The notes beneath the pieces are model-generated. The model saw only the letters and a program-made list of their open reading frames with translations, was not told the DNA's origin and did not search any database. From the NCBI GenBank assembly GCA_002391425.1, contig DGEZ01000004.1, forward strand, positions 1-14,766: a DNA stretch of 14,766 nt, given 5' to 3'. A program made the translations under genes and the position numbers. Source of the DNA: Micrococcales bacterium UBA3913. Its GTDB lineage: Bacteria; Actinomycetota; Actinomycetes; Actinomycetales; Microbacteriaceae. This document shows, in pieces, positions 1-6,780 of the stretch. Position 1 is the stretch's first letter. Each line of letters opens with the position of its first letter.

Positions 1-19
1 AGATGTGTATAAGAGACAG
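1..19 (+). other. Tn5 mosaic end / Nextera adapter remnant (artefact)
   Basis: Bases 1-19 read AGATGTGTATAAGAGACAG, identical to the 19-bp Tn5 transposase mosaic end present in every Nextera library adapter. It lies exactly at the window edge. It also places a TAA (10-12) in the frame of the hydrolase gene that follows. It is best read as untrimmed library sequence and not as a genomic mobile element. No transposase or second mosaic end is present. Confidence 0.96.
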
Positions 20-1137
20 TCTCTGAGGGGCTGCGCTTTGCGGCCATCCCTGGCACGTTGTACCAATACTCGAATCTGGGTTTCGCGGTGCTGGGCATGA
101 TCGTCGAGAGGGTTACGGGTCGGCTGCTGCCGGAGGTGGTCGAGGCAGAGCTGCTGGCGCCCGTGGGGCTGCGTCACACGCACTACGACTACGCGGACTT
201 CCCGGGGGAGGGCGAGCCCGGGGCGGGGATCGCTTACGGGTTCACGAGTTTCGACCGGGGAACCACCTGGGTGCGCCGGCCGTTCGGTCGAGCTGGTGCG
301 CTCGGGTGCGTGGGCAGCATGTACAGCATCCTTCCCGATATTGCGCGGTGGTGTGGGTGGTTGTCGCGAGCATTTTCGCCCGACGACGGCGACGACGCGG
401 TGCTGTCGCGCGCGGCGCGACGCCGGATGCAGATTGGCCACACGGCCATCCACGATGACGACCGTGTGGAACGCCCGACCCTGGCCGACGCGGGGTACGG
501 CCTGGGGCTGGTCGTGGAGATCGACCGGGAGTTGGGGCGTCTCGTCCAGCACTCCGGCGGGTTGCCGGGGTTTTCGTCCAATATGAGGTGGCATCCGGAC
601 TCGGGGATCGGTGTCGTCGTGTTCACGAACACGAATGGGATGCCGACGCGGGAGTGGACGTACGAGATTCTCGCCGACACGATGCGCGCAGCGGATGTGC
701 CGGCACAGCGCATCCCGCTCTGGCCGGAAACGACCTCCGCGGCGCGGTCGATCGATGCTGTCCTTTGTGCGGGCGGAAGCCTTCGCGAATGCGCCGAGGT
801 GTTCACCGACAACGTGTTCAGCGATATTCCGCTGGATCAGAGGGATAACGCGATTCGCGCCCTCATCGCTCACCAGGGCGGGCTCGTCTCGGCACCGGAT
901 GCGGGTGACCTCGCCTCGCGTGTGCTCTGGGCCCCGTCGGCCGCGGGGGTGTGCTGGCGGGTGCCGTGCCGGGGTGGGGATCTGCACGTGCGTATCGAGC
1001 TCACGGAGGTCCACCATCCCCGGGTGCAGCGTGTCGTGGTCGAACTTCCCCCCGCGGCGGAGCACGCTGGTGGTTCTGAGGGGGGCACGAGTGCCCTGGT
1101 CACGCACCAGTTTCAGCCCGTCATCACCTTGTTGTAA
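20..1137 (+). CDS. Serine hydrolase, beta-lactamase (class C / PBP4*-like) family, 5'-truncated
   Basis: This is a partial gene with about 372 codons remaining; its start is lost at the adapter junction. The frame stays open upstream of the first TTG at 58 and reads L-R-F-A-A-I-P-G-T-L before Y-Q-Y-S-N, which is how this family continues. The TTG is therefore not the true start. The visible motifs are Y-S-N (bases 67-75), the second conserved motif of class C-like serine hydrolases, and H-S-G-G (around base 550), the equivalent of the KTG/HTG box. A Gly-rich stretch, A-G-A-L-G-C-V-G-S-M, is also typical. The nucleophile motif S-x-x-K should lie in the missing N-terminal part. Members are peptidases, esterases or penicillin-binding-like proteins, often extracytoplasmic; the substrate cannot be inferred. 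A divergent C-terminal domain of about 150 residues follows the catalytic fold. Confidence 0.85.
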
Positions 1138-1212
1138 GGGTGGTTCGAGCAGCCGTCACGACCAGGATTCTGCCAGCAGGGACGCGGCCTGAGTACCGCG
1201 CGCATGCCAGCC

Positions 1213-1242
1213 CAGGTGCATGGGAGGGGAGCAGGTGCATGG
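1213..1242. repeat. 11-bp direct repeat, 19-bp period
   Basis: CAGGTGCATGG occurs at 1213-1223 and again at 1232-1242, separated by 8 bases. The pair sits in the 117-bp gap between the 3' ends of the converging hydrolase and XRE-type genes. The spacing is close to two helical turns, but the position downstream of both genes does not favour an operator. No function is assigned. Confidence 0.5.
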
Positions 1243-1254
1243 TCAGGAGTGGAA

Positions 1255-1458
1255 CTATCCGTCGGTTTCTGGTGAGGGGATGAAGATCTCCTCGATGGAG
1301 CGGTCGAAAATGTGGGCGATTCTGAAGGCAAGCGGGAGGGAAGGATCGAATCGTCCGCGTTCGATGGAGATGATGGTCTGCCGAGAGACACCGAGTTCAT
1401 CCGCGAGGCGCGGCTGCGACCATGGCGCGATTAAATGCCGATCGTACGAATGGCTCAG
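1255..1458 (-). CDS. XRE-family HTH regulator, small YozG/Cro-like; N-terminus unresolved
   Basis: The reverse strand encodes a well conserved small Cro/C1-type DNA-binding domain. W-S-Q-P-R-L-A-D-E-L-G-V-S-R-Q-T is followed by I-I-S-I-E-R-G-R-F-D-P-S-L-P-L-A-F and ends with S-I-E-E-I-F. This is the core of the roughly 65-75 residue regulators often paired with a small membrane protein. Helix 1 of the family (an I/L-R-x-L-R-x-x-R-x stretch before W-S-Q) is absent. The residues there are S-H-S-Y-D-R-H-L-I-A-P, and no ATG/GTG/TTG with a Shine-Dalgarno lies at the expected distance. The frame stays open upstream to 1644; the nearest in-frame GTG is at 1521, without a ribosome site. The stated start (a CTG at 1458) only marks the family-like part. 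The gene may be decayed at its 5' end. Its target is unknown. Confidence 0.5.
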   Translation of the reverse strand: MSHSYDRHLIAPWSQPRLADELGVSRQTIISIERGRFDPSLPLAFRIAHIFDRSIEEIFIPSPETDG

Positions 1459-1591
1459 GAACGGCGGGTAAATGGCAGGTGTCCGAGGCTGTGAAATCCT
1501 GCTCGGACATGCGGCGGACACAATGTTGACAGCGGGGCGCGCACGATCCTGGCGCGTCTGCGCGCGGACCAGAACTCCCTGCTTGTGGTGA

Positions 1592-2515
1592 TCAGAGGGT
1601 GCCCTGCTCCAGCAGGGTCGCCAGTACTGACCCGGTCGGAACATCCTCCGGGTCGTACTTGTAGCTGAGCTTGTGGATGAAGGTGGCGGCCAGAATGTTG
1701 GCCACGTCCTCGGCGTCGTATCGGCGCATCATGGTCAGCTGCAGGAAATGTGCCGGTATCGCACTGAGCAGCGGCACCCGGCGCCACAGGCGGCGGGCTT
1801 CGGGGATGTGCGTGAGGAGCACCTCGAAGATGCGGTGGTAGAGGAAGTAATCGGGCAGGTGGTCGTTCTCCTGCCACCAGGTTTCCAATGCGATCCGCTG
1901 CAGCGCGATGAGGTGATTCCCCGGCTGTGCGGCGATGAACCAGTTGCCGATCTGCTTGCCCGCCCAGCGCGGGTAGATGACCCCCATGCCCAGCAGCGGG
2001 TCGACGGCTTCGGCGGGGTTCTGGCTCGGATAGCAGGTGGCATCCACCCAGCATCCCCCCGTGGCCTCCAGCAGGCCCACCCGAAGGTAGTCGGAGTACT
2101 GGGCCGGCCACCGGCTCTGCACACGGCCACTGATGTAATCCGGCACGTACAGACGCTCGCGAGCGCCGGCGTCGTCGAGCAGGATTGCCTGCGGTGTGAC
2201 AGCCCGCAGGTGTGCACGACACACGTGCACAATGTCGGGGATGACGGCGTCGGGCGCCGACTGCCAGTAGCTGTACACCGGCAGAGCCGTCATCGATGTG
2301 CTGCTGTCGGAGTCGACCGCGTCTGCGGGATGTTCCTGGGAGACCTGGGCGAGCATGTCAGGGATGCGCGGTTTGAGGAACTCTCCGATTTCCCGGCGCG
2401 CCGCAATCGCGGTGGCGGCGTTCACCGTGGGGCCGTAAAACCGACGTGCACGCTTGACCTGAACAGTAAGGGATTCGATGAGGGTGGGGCGTTCGGCATC
2501 GGACGCGGTGGCCAT
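1592..2515 (-). CDS. Capsular polysaccharide synthesis-type glycosyltransferase (Caps_synth/GT32-like)
   Basis: A 307-residue protein is read from the ATG at 2515, which has GAGGA five bases upstream. An in-frame ATG at 2572 lacks a good ribosome site. It has the hallmarks of the capsular synthesis glycosyltransferase family. V-Y-S-Y-W-Q-S-A-P (about residues 80-88) is followed by V-H-V-C-R-A-H-L and the pair Y-S-D-Y-L-R-V-G-L-L (residues 140-149) with G-G-C-W-V-D-A-T (residues 153-160). That last stretch holds the conserved aspartate expected to bind the sugar nucleotide/metal. There is no signal peptide or obvious membrane segment, so a cytoplasmic or membrane-peripheral enzyme is expected. 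No other capsule or teichoic acid gene lies within the window, so donor and acceptor sugars are unknown. It diverges from the ABC importer operon across a 313-bp gap. Confidence 0.8.
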   Translation of the reverse strand: MATASDAERPTLIESLTVQVKRARRFYGPTVNAATAIAARREIGEFLKPRIPDMLAQVSQEHPADAVDSDSSTSMTALPVYSYWQSAPDAVIPDIVHVCRAHLRAVTPQAILLDDAGARERLYVPDYISGRVQSRWPAQYSDYLRVGLLEATGGCWVDATCYPSQNPAEAVDPLLGMGVIYPRWAGKQIGNWFIAAQPGNHLIALQRIALETWWQENDHLPDYFLYHRIFEVLLTHIPEARRLWRRVPLLSAIPAHFLQLTMMRRYDAEDVANILAATFIHKLSYKYDPEDVPTGSVLATLLEQGTL

Positions 2516-2706
2516 GCGTATCCTCTTCTGATCGCGGTTGTCGTGTTCGGGTGTTCGGGTGAGCGGGTTCATGAACGCGCCCCATGCCCCCGCCCGAGTC
2601 TATTCCGTTTCGGAGCGTCGCATCGGTTTCCGTCGGGCTCCGTCGAGGTGAGACGTGAGCGAGGGATGCGCAAGCGCTGCTGAGATGAAACACGGCGTAA
2701 CTCAGA

Positions 2707-2735
2707 TTGTCCGGACGCGCATCATCGCCTCTAAT
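2707..2735 (+). promoter_or_regulatory. Candidate sigma-70-type promoter of the importer operon
   Basis: TTGTCC (2707-2712) and TCTAAT (2730-2735) are separated by exactly 17 bases and match the vegetative -35 and -10 consensus at 4/6 and 5/6 positions. The box lies in the AT-rich part of the gap, about 95 bases upstream of the lipoprotein start codon. Transcription would begin near 2742. Identified by eye only. Confidence 0.4.
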
Positions 2736-2762
2736 TGAGTCATTACGTAGACTGTTATGCGG

Positions 2763-2779
2763 CATTAGTTGCACTAATG
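2763..2779. promoter_or_regulatory. FadR/GntR-like palindromic operator candidate
   Basis: CATTAGTTGCACTAATG is a perfect inverted repeat with 7-bp arms and a 3-base centre. Its core TAGTTGCACTA (2766-2776) fits the T-n-G-T-n3-A-C-n-A pattern known for FadR-subfamily GntR regulators. It lies about 20 bases downstream of the predicted transcription start and 50 bases before the lipoprotein start, where a bound repressor could block the polymerase. No GntR gene is in the window, so the regulator would be encoded elsewhere. Confidence 0.45.
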
Positions 2780-2828
2780 GTCATCGTAGGAACATTGCAC
2801 CTCACACAGCAGGAAAGAGAGCACTTTC

Positions 2829-3995
2829 GTGACCCACAGAAAAACCCGCCGAATTCTCACAGCGGCCGCCGCAGTGACCGTCGCCGCGTTGGGACTGGCT
2901 GGCTGCTCGTCCACCTCGGGCGAGTCATCCTCGAGCGACCCGATCCGTTTCGGGGTGAGCGGTCCGCTCACCGGCGATCAGGCACAGTACGGCGAAGACT
3001 GGCAGGAAGGCTTCGAACTCGCCATCGAACAGATCAACGCCGATGGGGGAGTCAACGGCCGTCAGGTGGAGATCGACTTCCAGGACAGCCAAGGGGAGGC
3101 TGCCCAGGCTACGACGATCGCCCAGAAGTTCGTCGCCGACGAGTCCATCCTTGCCGTCCTCGGGGACTTCTCGTCCGCAACATCCATGGTGGCCAGTCCG
3201 ATCTACCAGGACGGTGGCCTCGTCCAGCTCGGTATCACGAACTCGCATCCCGACTTCACGGACACCGGGGACTACATCTTCTCGCCCTCCGTCACCCAGG
3301 AGAACGATGCGCGCACCTTGGAGAACGGTGCGCGTGAGCTCGGTGACAAGCAGGCCGTGTTCTACCTGAACACCGACTGGGGCAGCACTGCCTTCGAGAT
3401 CTACCAGGATGAGGCGGACACCAACGGAGACGACATCGTCTTCTCCACAGCAGTGGACGAGACCTCCACGGACTTCCGCACCCAGCTCATCCAAGCCCGG
3501 GATGCGGGGGCCGACGTGATCACGTTGATCACCTACTACCAGACCAGTTCGCTCATCGTCCAGCAGGCGAAGACCACCGGGCTGGAAGACACCCCCGTCG
3601 TCGCGGTCGGATCAAACTACTCCTCGGAGTTCCTCGATCTTGCCGGTGACGACGCCGAAGGCGTGCAGATCCCCACCACGTTCTTCTCCGGAAGCTCGAA
3701 TGAGGATGTCGTGGCCTACGTTGAGGCCTTCAACGAGAAGTTCGGGCACGACCCGAACCTGTTCAGCACGGTCGCCTACGACGGCTTGAAGCAGCTCGCC
3801 TGGGCGGTCGAGAACTCGGACGGCACCCGCGAGGGCATCCGGGATGCGCTCGCAGACGGAACGGACATCCCCAGTGTCGTCTACGGCGGGTTCTCCTACA
3901 ACGACGAGCGCCGCATTGACGACCCCACGTACACGTGGATTGAGGTCTCGGACGGAGCATTCATCGAGAGCACCCTGCTCGGGAACAACTCGTAG
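2829..3995 (+). CDS. Liv/HAAT-type ABC importer substrate-binding lipoprotein
   Basis: A 388-residue protein starts at a GTG with AGGAAAGAGA (2811-2820) as ribosome site. The N-terminus is a lipoprotein signal: basic residues (H-R-K-T-R-R), a hydrophobic stretch, then the lipobox L-A-G-C with Cys26. A Ser/Gly-rich linker leads into the binding fold at about residue 38. The pattern I-R-F-G-V-S-G-P-L-T-G, followed by G-x-x-x-x-x-G-F-E-L-A-I-E-Q-I-N-A-D-G-G-V-N-G-R, is diagnostic of the branched-chain amino acid binding (Peripla_BP_6) family. It would be anchored outside the cytoplasmic membrane and deliver solute to the permease encoded next. The family also binds amides, urea, aromatic acids and other small molecules, so leucine-type specificity should not be assumed. 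It is the first gene of the importer operon. Confidence 0.92.
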   Translation: MTHRKTRRILTAAAAVTVAALGLAGCSSTSGESSSSDPIRFGVSGPLTGDQAQYGEDWQEGFELAIEQINADGGVNGRQVEIDFQDSQGEAAQATTIAQKFVADESILAVLGDFSSATSMVASPIYQDGGLVQLGITNSHPDFTDTGDYIFSPSVTQENDARTLENGARELGDKQAVFYLNTDWGSTAFEIYQDEADTNGDDIVFSTAVDETSTDFRTQLIQARDAGADVITLITYYQTSSLIVQQAKTTGLEDTPVVAVGSNYSSEFLDLAGDDAEGVQIPTTFFSGSSNEDVVAYVEAFNEKFGHDPNLFSTVAYDGLKQLAWAVENSDGTREGIRDALADGTDIPSVVYGGFSYNDERRIDDPTYTWIEVSDGAFIESTLLGNNS

Positions 3996-4007
3996 GACAG
4001 TGTCGTC

Positions 4008-4037
4008 GTGGGGCGCGGCCTACTGGCTGCGCCCCAC
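4008..4037 (+). promoter_or_regulatory. Intercistronic stem-loop after the binding-protein gene
   Basis: Bases 4008-4020 and 4025-4037 form a 13-bp stem with a single G-T wobble (4017/4028), closed by the loop TACT. It starts 12 bases after the lipoprotein stop codon and ends 33 bases before the permease ATG. No T-run follows, so it is unlikely to be a complete terminator. In importer operons such hairpins are known to protect the upstream message or attenuate read-through, giving more binding protein than permease. That role is inferred here. Confidence 0.65.
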
Positions 4038-4070
4038 ACGCACGTGAGTAGACGAGAAAGAGAATCACGG

Positions 4071-5936
4071 ATGTTCGACATCTTCTTATCCGGGCTGATC
4101 AACGGGAACGCGTACGCGCTGGTCGCCCTTGGGCTGTCCCTGGTCATCGGCGTAGCCAATGTGGTGAACTTTGCGCAGGGGTCATTCTTCTCCATCGGCG
4201 CGATGGTCGGCTGGTTCGTTACCAACACGTGGGGGCTGCCACTGTGGCTGGGCGTCATCGCCGCCATCGTGGTCACCGGGGCGATCGGGTACGTCACGAA
4301 CCTGGTCGCCGTCAAACCGTTCGCGGGACGCGCTCCCATCGCCGCAGTCCTGGCCACGATCGCAGTGATGATCATCCTGGACAATCTCACCCAGCTCGTG
4401 TTCGGCTCGGAGAGCCGGAGATTCGACAGTGGACTGCCGGAGACACGTTTCTCCCTCGGCGGCATCTCGATTGGCGTGATTGACATCGTCATCGTGGTCA
4501 CCGTCGCCGTCCTGCTGGTCGTGTTGACCTTCTTCCTGAAATACTCGGCATTTGGTCTCGCCGTGCGCGCAGCCAGCCAGGACAGGGAGGCGGCCGCACA
4601 GATGGGTGTCCCGGTGAACCGGGTTCAATCCGTGGCGTTCATGATCTCGGCAGCCCTCGGCGGCGTTGCCGGCGTGCTCGTCGGGGTCTACTTCACGAAC
4701 ATCTCGCCCACCCAGGGGTTCCAGGTGGGACTAGCCGGGATGGCGGCGGCTACCCTCGGCGGGCTCGGGTCACTCCCCGGGGCCGTCGTCGGGGGCCTCG
4801 CGCTGGGCGTGCTCGAAGCGTTCGGCTCGGCCTGGATGGGCGACGCATTCCGTCAGGTGATCACCTTCGGGTCTCTGCTGGTCGTGCTGTGGATCAGGCC
4901 ACAGGGCATCTTCGGCAAGCGCGCCGTGAAGAAAGAACCCCTCACGGGCACATTCTTTTCCAACGCCCGTCCGATACGGCTACCGCGCTGGGCGATACCG
5001 GTGCTCATCGCGGTCGGTTTCATCCCCCTCATCCCCGGAGTGGGCACTGTGTATACCCTGCAGATCGGGATCCAGATTTTCGCGTTCGCGATGGTTGCCC
5101 TGTCCATCGTCCTGATCGGCGGCATGGCCGGTCAGCTCAGCCTCGGGCAAGCCGGTGCCGTCGCGATTGGCGCGTACGCGCTGGCGATCGTTACCGCGAA
5201 TCTCGGCTGGCCGTTCATCCCCTCCATGCTGTTCGCAGGCCTCGTCGCCGCGGTGATCAGCGTGCTCCTGGCTGCCCCCAGCTGGAAGCTCTCCGGGCAC
5301 TACCCGGCGATCGCGACGCTTGCCACCGGCGCCTTGATCTCCGCGGTCATCCAGGTGTGGACCCCGGTCACCGGCGGCGGCAAGGGGTTTTCCGGGATCC
5401 CGAACCCCGAGATTTTCGGCATCGAACTGTCCAGCACCTGGCAGATCTACCTGCTCGGGTTTGGGCTCTTCCTGCTCGAGATGCTCGTCGTGGTCGCGCT
5501 GCTACGCTCCCACTTGGGACGCTTCTGGAGGGCCATCCGAGACGACGAGGTGGCAGCACAGTCCGCCGGCATCGCCGTGGGCGGGTATAAATCCCTCGCG
5601 TTCGGGGTTGGGGCGTTCCTGGCCGGAATAGCCGGAACCTACTGGGCATCGCAATACGGGTACATCGACGGCACCATCTTCTCGCCGAACCTGTCCTTCC
5701 AGTTCATCATCATCGCCGTGCTCGGCGGCTTGCAGGCACCCTTCGGCGTCATCATCGGCGTCACCGTGCTCGTGGGAGGACTGGAGATATTCCGGGTAGC
5801 CTCGTCGGCACGACTGCTCATCTACGGGCTCATCCTGCTGCTGCTGATCAGGTTCCGGCCCCAGGGGCTGTGGACGCGCGCGATCGGCACGAAAAAACAG
5901 AAGGACGTACCGGCGAAGGAGGGCGCAGATGTCTGA
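4071..5936 (+). CDS. Fused LivH-LivM ABC importer permease
   Basis: A 621-residue integral membrane protein. The ATG at 4071 is preferred because GAGAAAGAGA precedes it; an upstream in-frame GTG at 4008 lies inside the stem-loop. The N-terminal half (about residues 1-285) is LivH: N-G-N-A-Y-A-L-V-A-L-G-L-S-L-V-I-G-V-A-N-V-V-N-F-type opening, and an ATPase-contact loop R-A-A-S-Q-D-R-E-A-A-A-Q-M-G near residue 168. After a short basic linker, the second half (about 300-621) is LivM, with the G-Q-L-S-L-G-Q-A-G motif and its own contact loop R-A-I-R-D-D-E-V-A-A-Q-S-A-G. One chain thus supplies both halves of the translocation channel usually encoded by two genes. It overlaps the ATPase gene that follows by 8 bp, consistent with coupled translation. 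Confidence 0.92.
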   Translation: MFDIFLSGLINGNAYALVALGLSLVIGVANVVNFAQGSFFSIGAMVGWFVTNTWGLPLWLGVIAAIVVTGAIGYVTNLVAVKPFAGRAPIAAVLATIAVMIILDNLTQLVFGSESRRFDSGLPETRFSLGGISIGVIDIVIVVTVAVLLVVLTFFLKYSAFGLAVRAASQDREAAAQMGVPVNRVQSVAFMISAALGGVAGVLVGVYFTNISPTQGFQVGLAGMAAATLGGLGSLPGAVVGGLALGVLEAFGSAWMGDAFRQVITFGSLLVVLWIRPQGIFGKRAVKKEPLTGTFFSNARPIRLPRWAIPVLIAVGFIPLIPGVGTVYTLQIGIQIFAFAMVALSIVLIGGMAGQLSLGQAGAVAIGAYALAIVTANLGWPFIPSMLFAGLVAAVISVLLAAPSWKLSGHYPAIATLATGALISAVIQVWTPVTGGGKGFSGIPNPEIFGIELSSTWQIYLLGFGLFLLEMLVVVALLRSHLGRFWRAIRDDEVAAQSAGIAVGGYKSLAFGVGAFLAGIAGTYWASQYGYIDGTIFSPNLSFQFIIIAVLGGLQAPFGVIIGVTVLVGGLEIFRVASSARLLIYGLILLLLIRFRPQGLWTRAIGTKKQKDVPAKEGADV

Positions 5937-6780
5937 GCTGCTGCGCGTAGAAGGCTTGTCCAAGAAGTTCGGGGCGCTCGCTGCCGTCGATGACCTCTCG
6001 TTCACCCTGAACGAGGGGGAGGTGGTGAGCATCATCGGGCCGAACGGCTCCGGCAAGACCACGACCATCAACCTGATTTCCGGCGAGCTCTCCGCTACCC
6101 GCGGACACGTTTTCCTGGAGTCCTCGCGCATCACCCGGTTCCCTCCCGACCGCGTTGCCGAAGCAGGCATCCGGCGGACATTCCAGAACGGGCGAGTTTT
6201 TGGCAACACGAGCGTGCTCGACAACATCCTGATCGGGCAGACTCCGCTGCTGCGCGTGTCCCATCCGCTCGGGCGCCTGCGCCGGTACCCGGTGTTGCGC
6301 TGGGTGGCCCTGCTGACCGAGCTCGTGGTGGCCCTCACCCCGTTCCCGGCGAAAACGCGCGAGCTTGCCTGGCAGCGCTCTGCCGCCGAGGAGGAGATCG
6401 GTCGGTTCGGTGCGCATCGCCTCGTTGGACGCGAACAGGACTGGGCAGCGAGCCTCTCCTACGCGAATAGGCGGCGCACCGAGATCGCCCGAGCCCTCGC
6501 ATCCCATCCGCGGCTGCTCGTGCTCGACGAACCGACAGCCGGGATGAACACGACCGAGACCGCGGAGATTCTCGATATTCTCCTCGCCCTGAAAAAACAG
6601 GGACAGGCCATCCTGCTCGTTGAGCACAAACTCGACCTCGTCATGCAGCTATCCGACCGGGTCATCGTCATGGACAACGGACACAAAATCGCCGAGGGTG
6701 ATCCGTCCGAGATCGAGTCCAACCCGCGCGTAATCGAGGCCTACCTCGGCAAGCGCTATGCGACAGGAGGACACGCATGA
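5929..6780 (+). CDS. livG: LivG-type ABC importer ATPase
   Basis: A 283-residue nucleotide-binding subunit. AAGGAGG lies six bases before the ATG, inside the end of the permease gene. The motifs are Walker A G-P-N-G-S-G-K-T-T (about residues 38-46), Q-loop R-R-T-F-Q-N, Walker B L-L-V-L-D-E-P-T-A-G and switch histidine in V-E-H-K. The LivG-typical long insertion between Q-loop and signature is present. The signature reads L-S-Y-A-N-R-R-R: LivG proteins normally have L-x-Y-G-Q/D-x-R, so the key glycine is replaced by alanine and the following residue by asparagine. The protein powers import with the LivF-type partner encoded downstream. Its stop overlaps the next start (ATGA), showing a tightly coupled operon. 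Confidence 0.9.
   Translation: MSELLRVEGLSKKFGALAAVDDLSFTLNEGEVVSIIGPNGSGKTTTINLISGELSATRGHVFLESSRITRFPPDRVAEAGIRRTFQNGRVFGNTSVLDNILIGQTPLLRVSHPLGRLRRYPVLRWVALLTELVVALTPFPAKTRELAWQRSAAEEEIGRFGAHRLVGREQDWAASLSYANRRRTEIARALASHPRLLVLDEPTAGMNTTETAEILDILLALKKQGQAILLVEHKLDLVMQLSDRVIVMDNGHKIAEGDPSEIESNPRVIEAYLGKRYATGGHA

Larger units (their letters stand above)
2516..2828. promoter_or_regulatory. Divergent intergenic region between glycosyltransferase and importer operon
   Basis: This 313-bp gap has no supported gene. On its left it holds the glycosyltransferase ribosome site and an 8-bp tandem duplication (GTGTTCGG at 2543-2550 and 2551-2558). A possible reverse-strand -10 box, TAGACT (2597-2602), has no convincing -35. 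The right part (about 2700-2800) is clearly more AT-rich than its surroundings and carries the importer promoter and palindrome listed separately. The stretch 2605-2700 shows nothing I can name. Confidence 0.55.

Noticed and set aside
1673..2683. Forward open frame of 336 codons opposite the glycosyltransferase
   Set aside because: Its translation has no family pattern and it lies antisense to a gene with clear motifs and a ribosome site; long antisense frames are expected at this GC content.
4008..4010. GTG as start of the permease gene
   Set aside because: It lies at the base of a strong hairpin without a ribosome site; ATG 4071 has both spacing and a LivH-like N-terminus.
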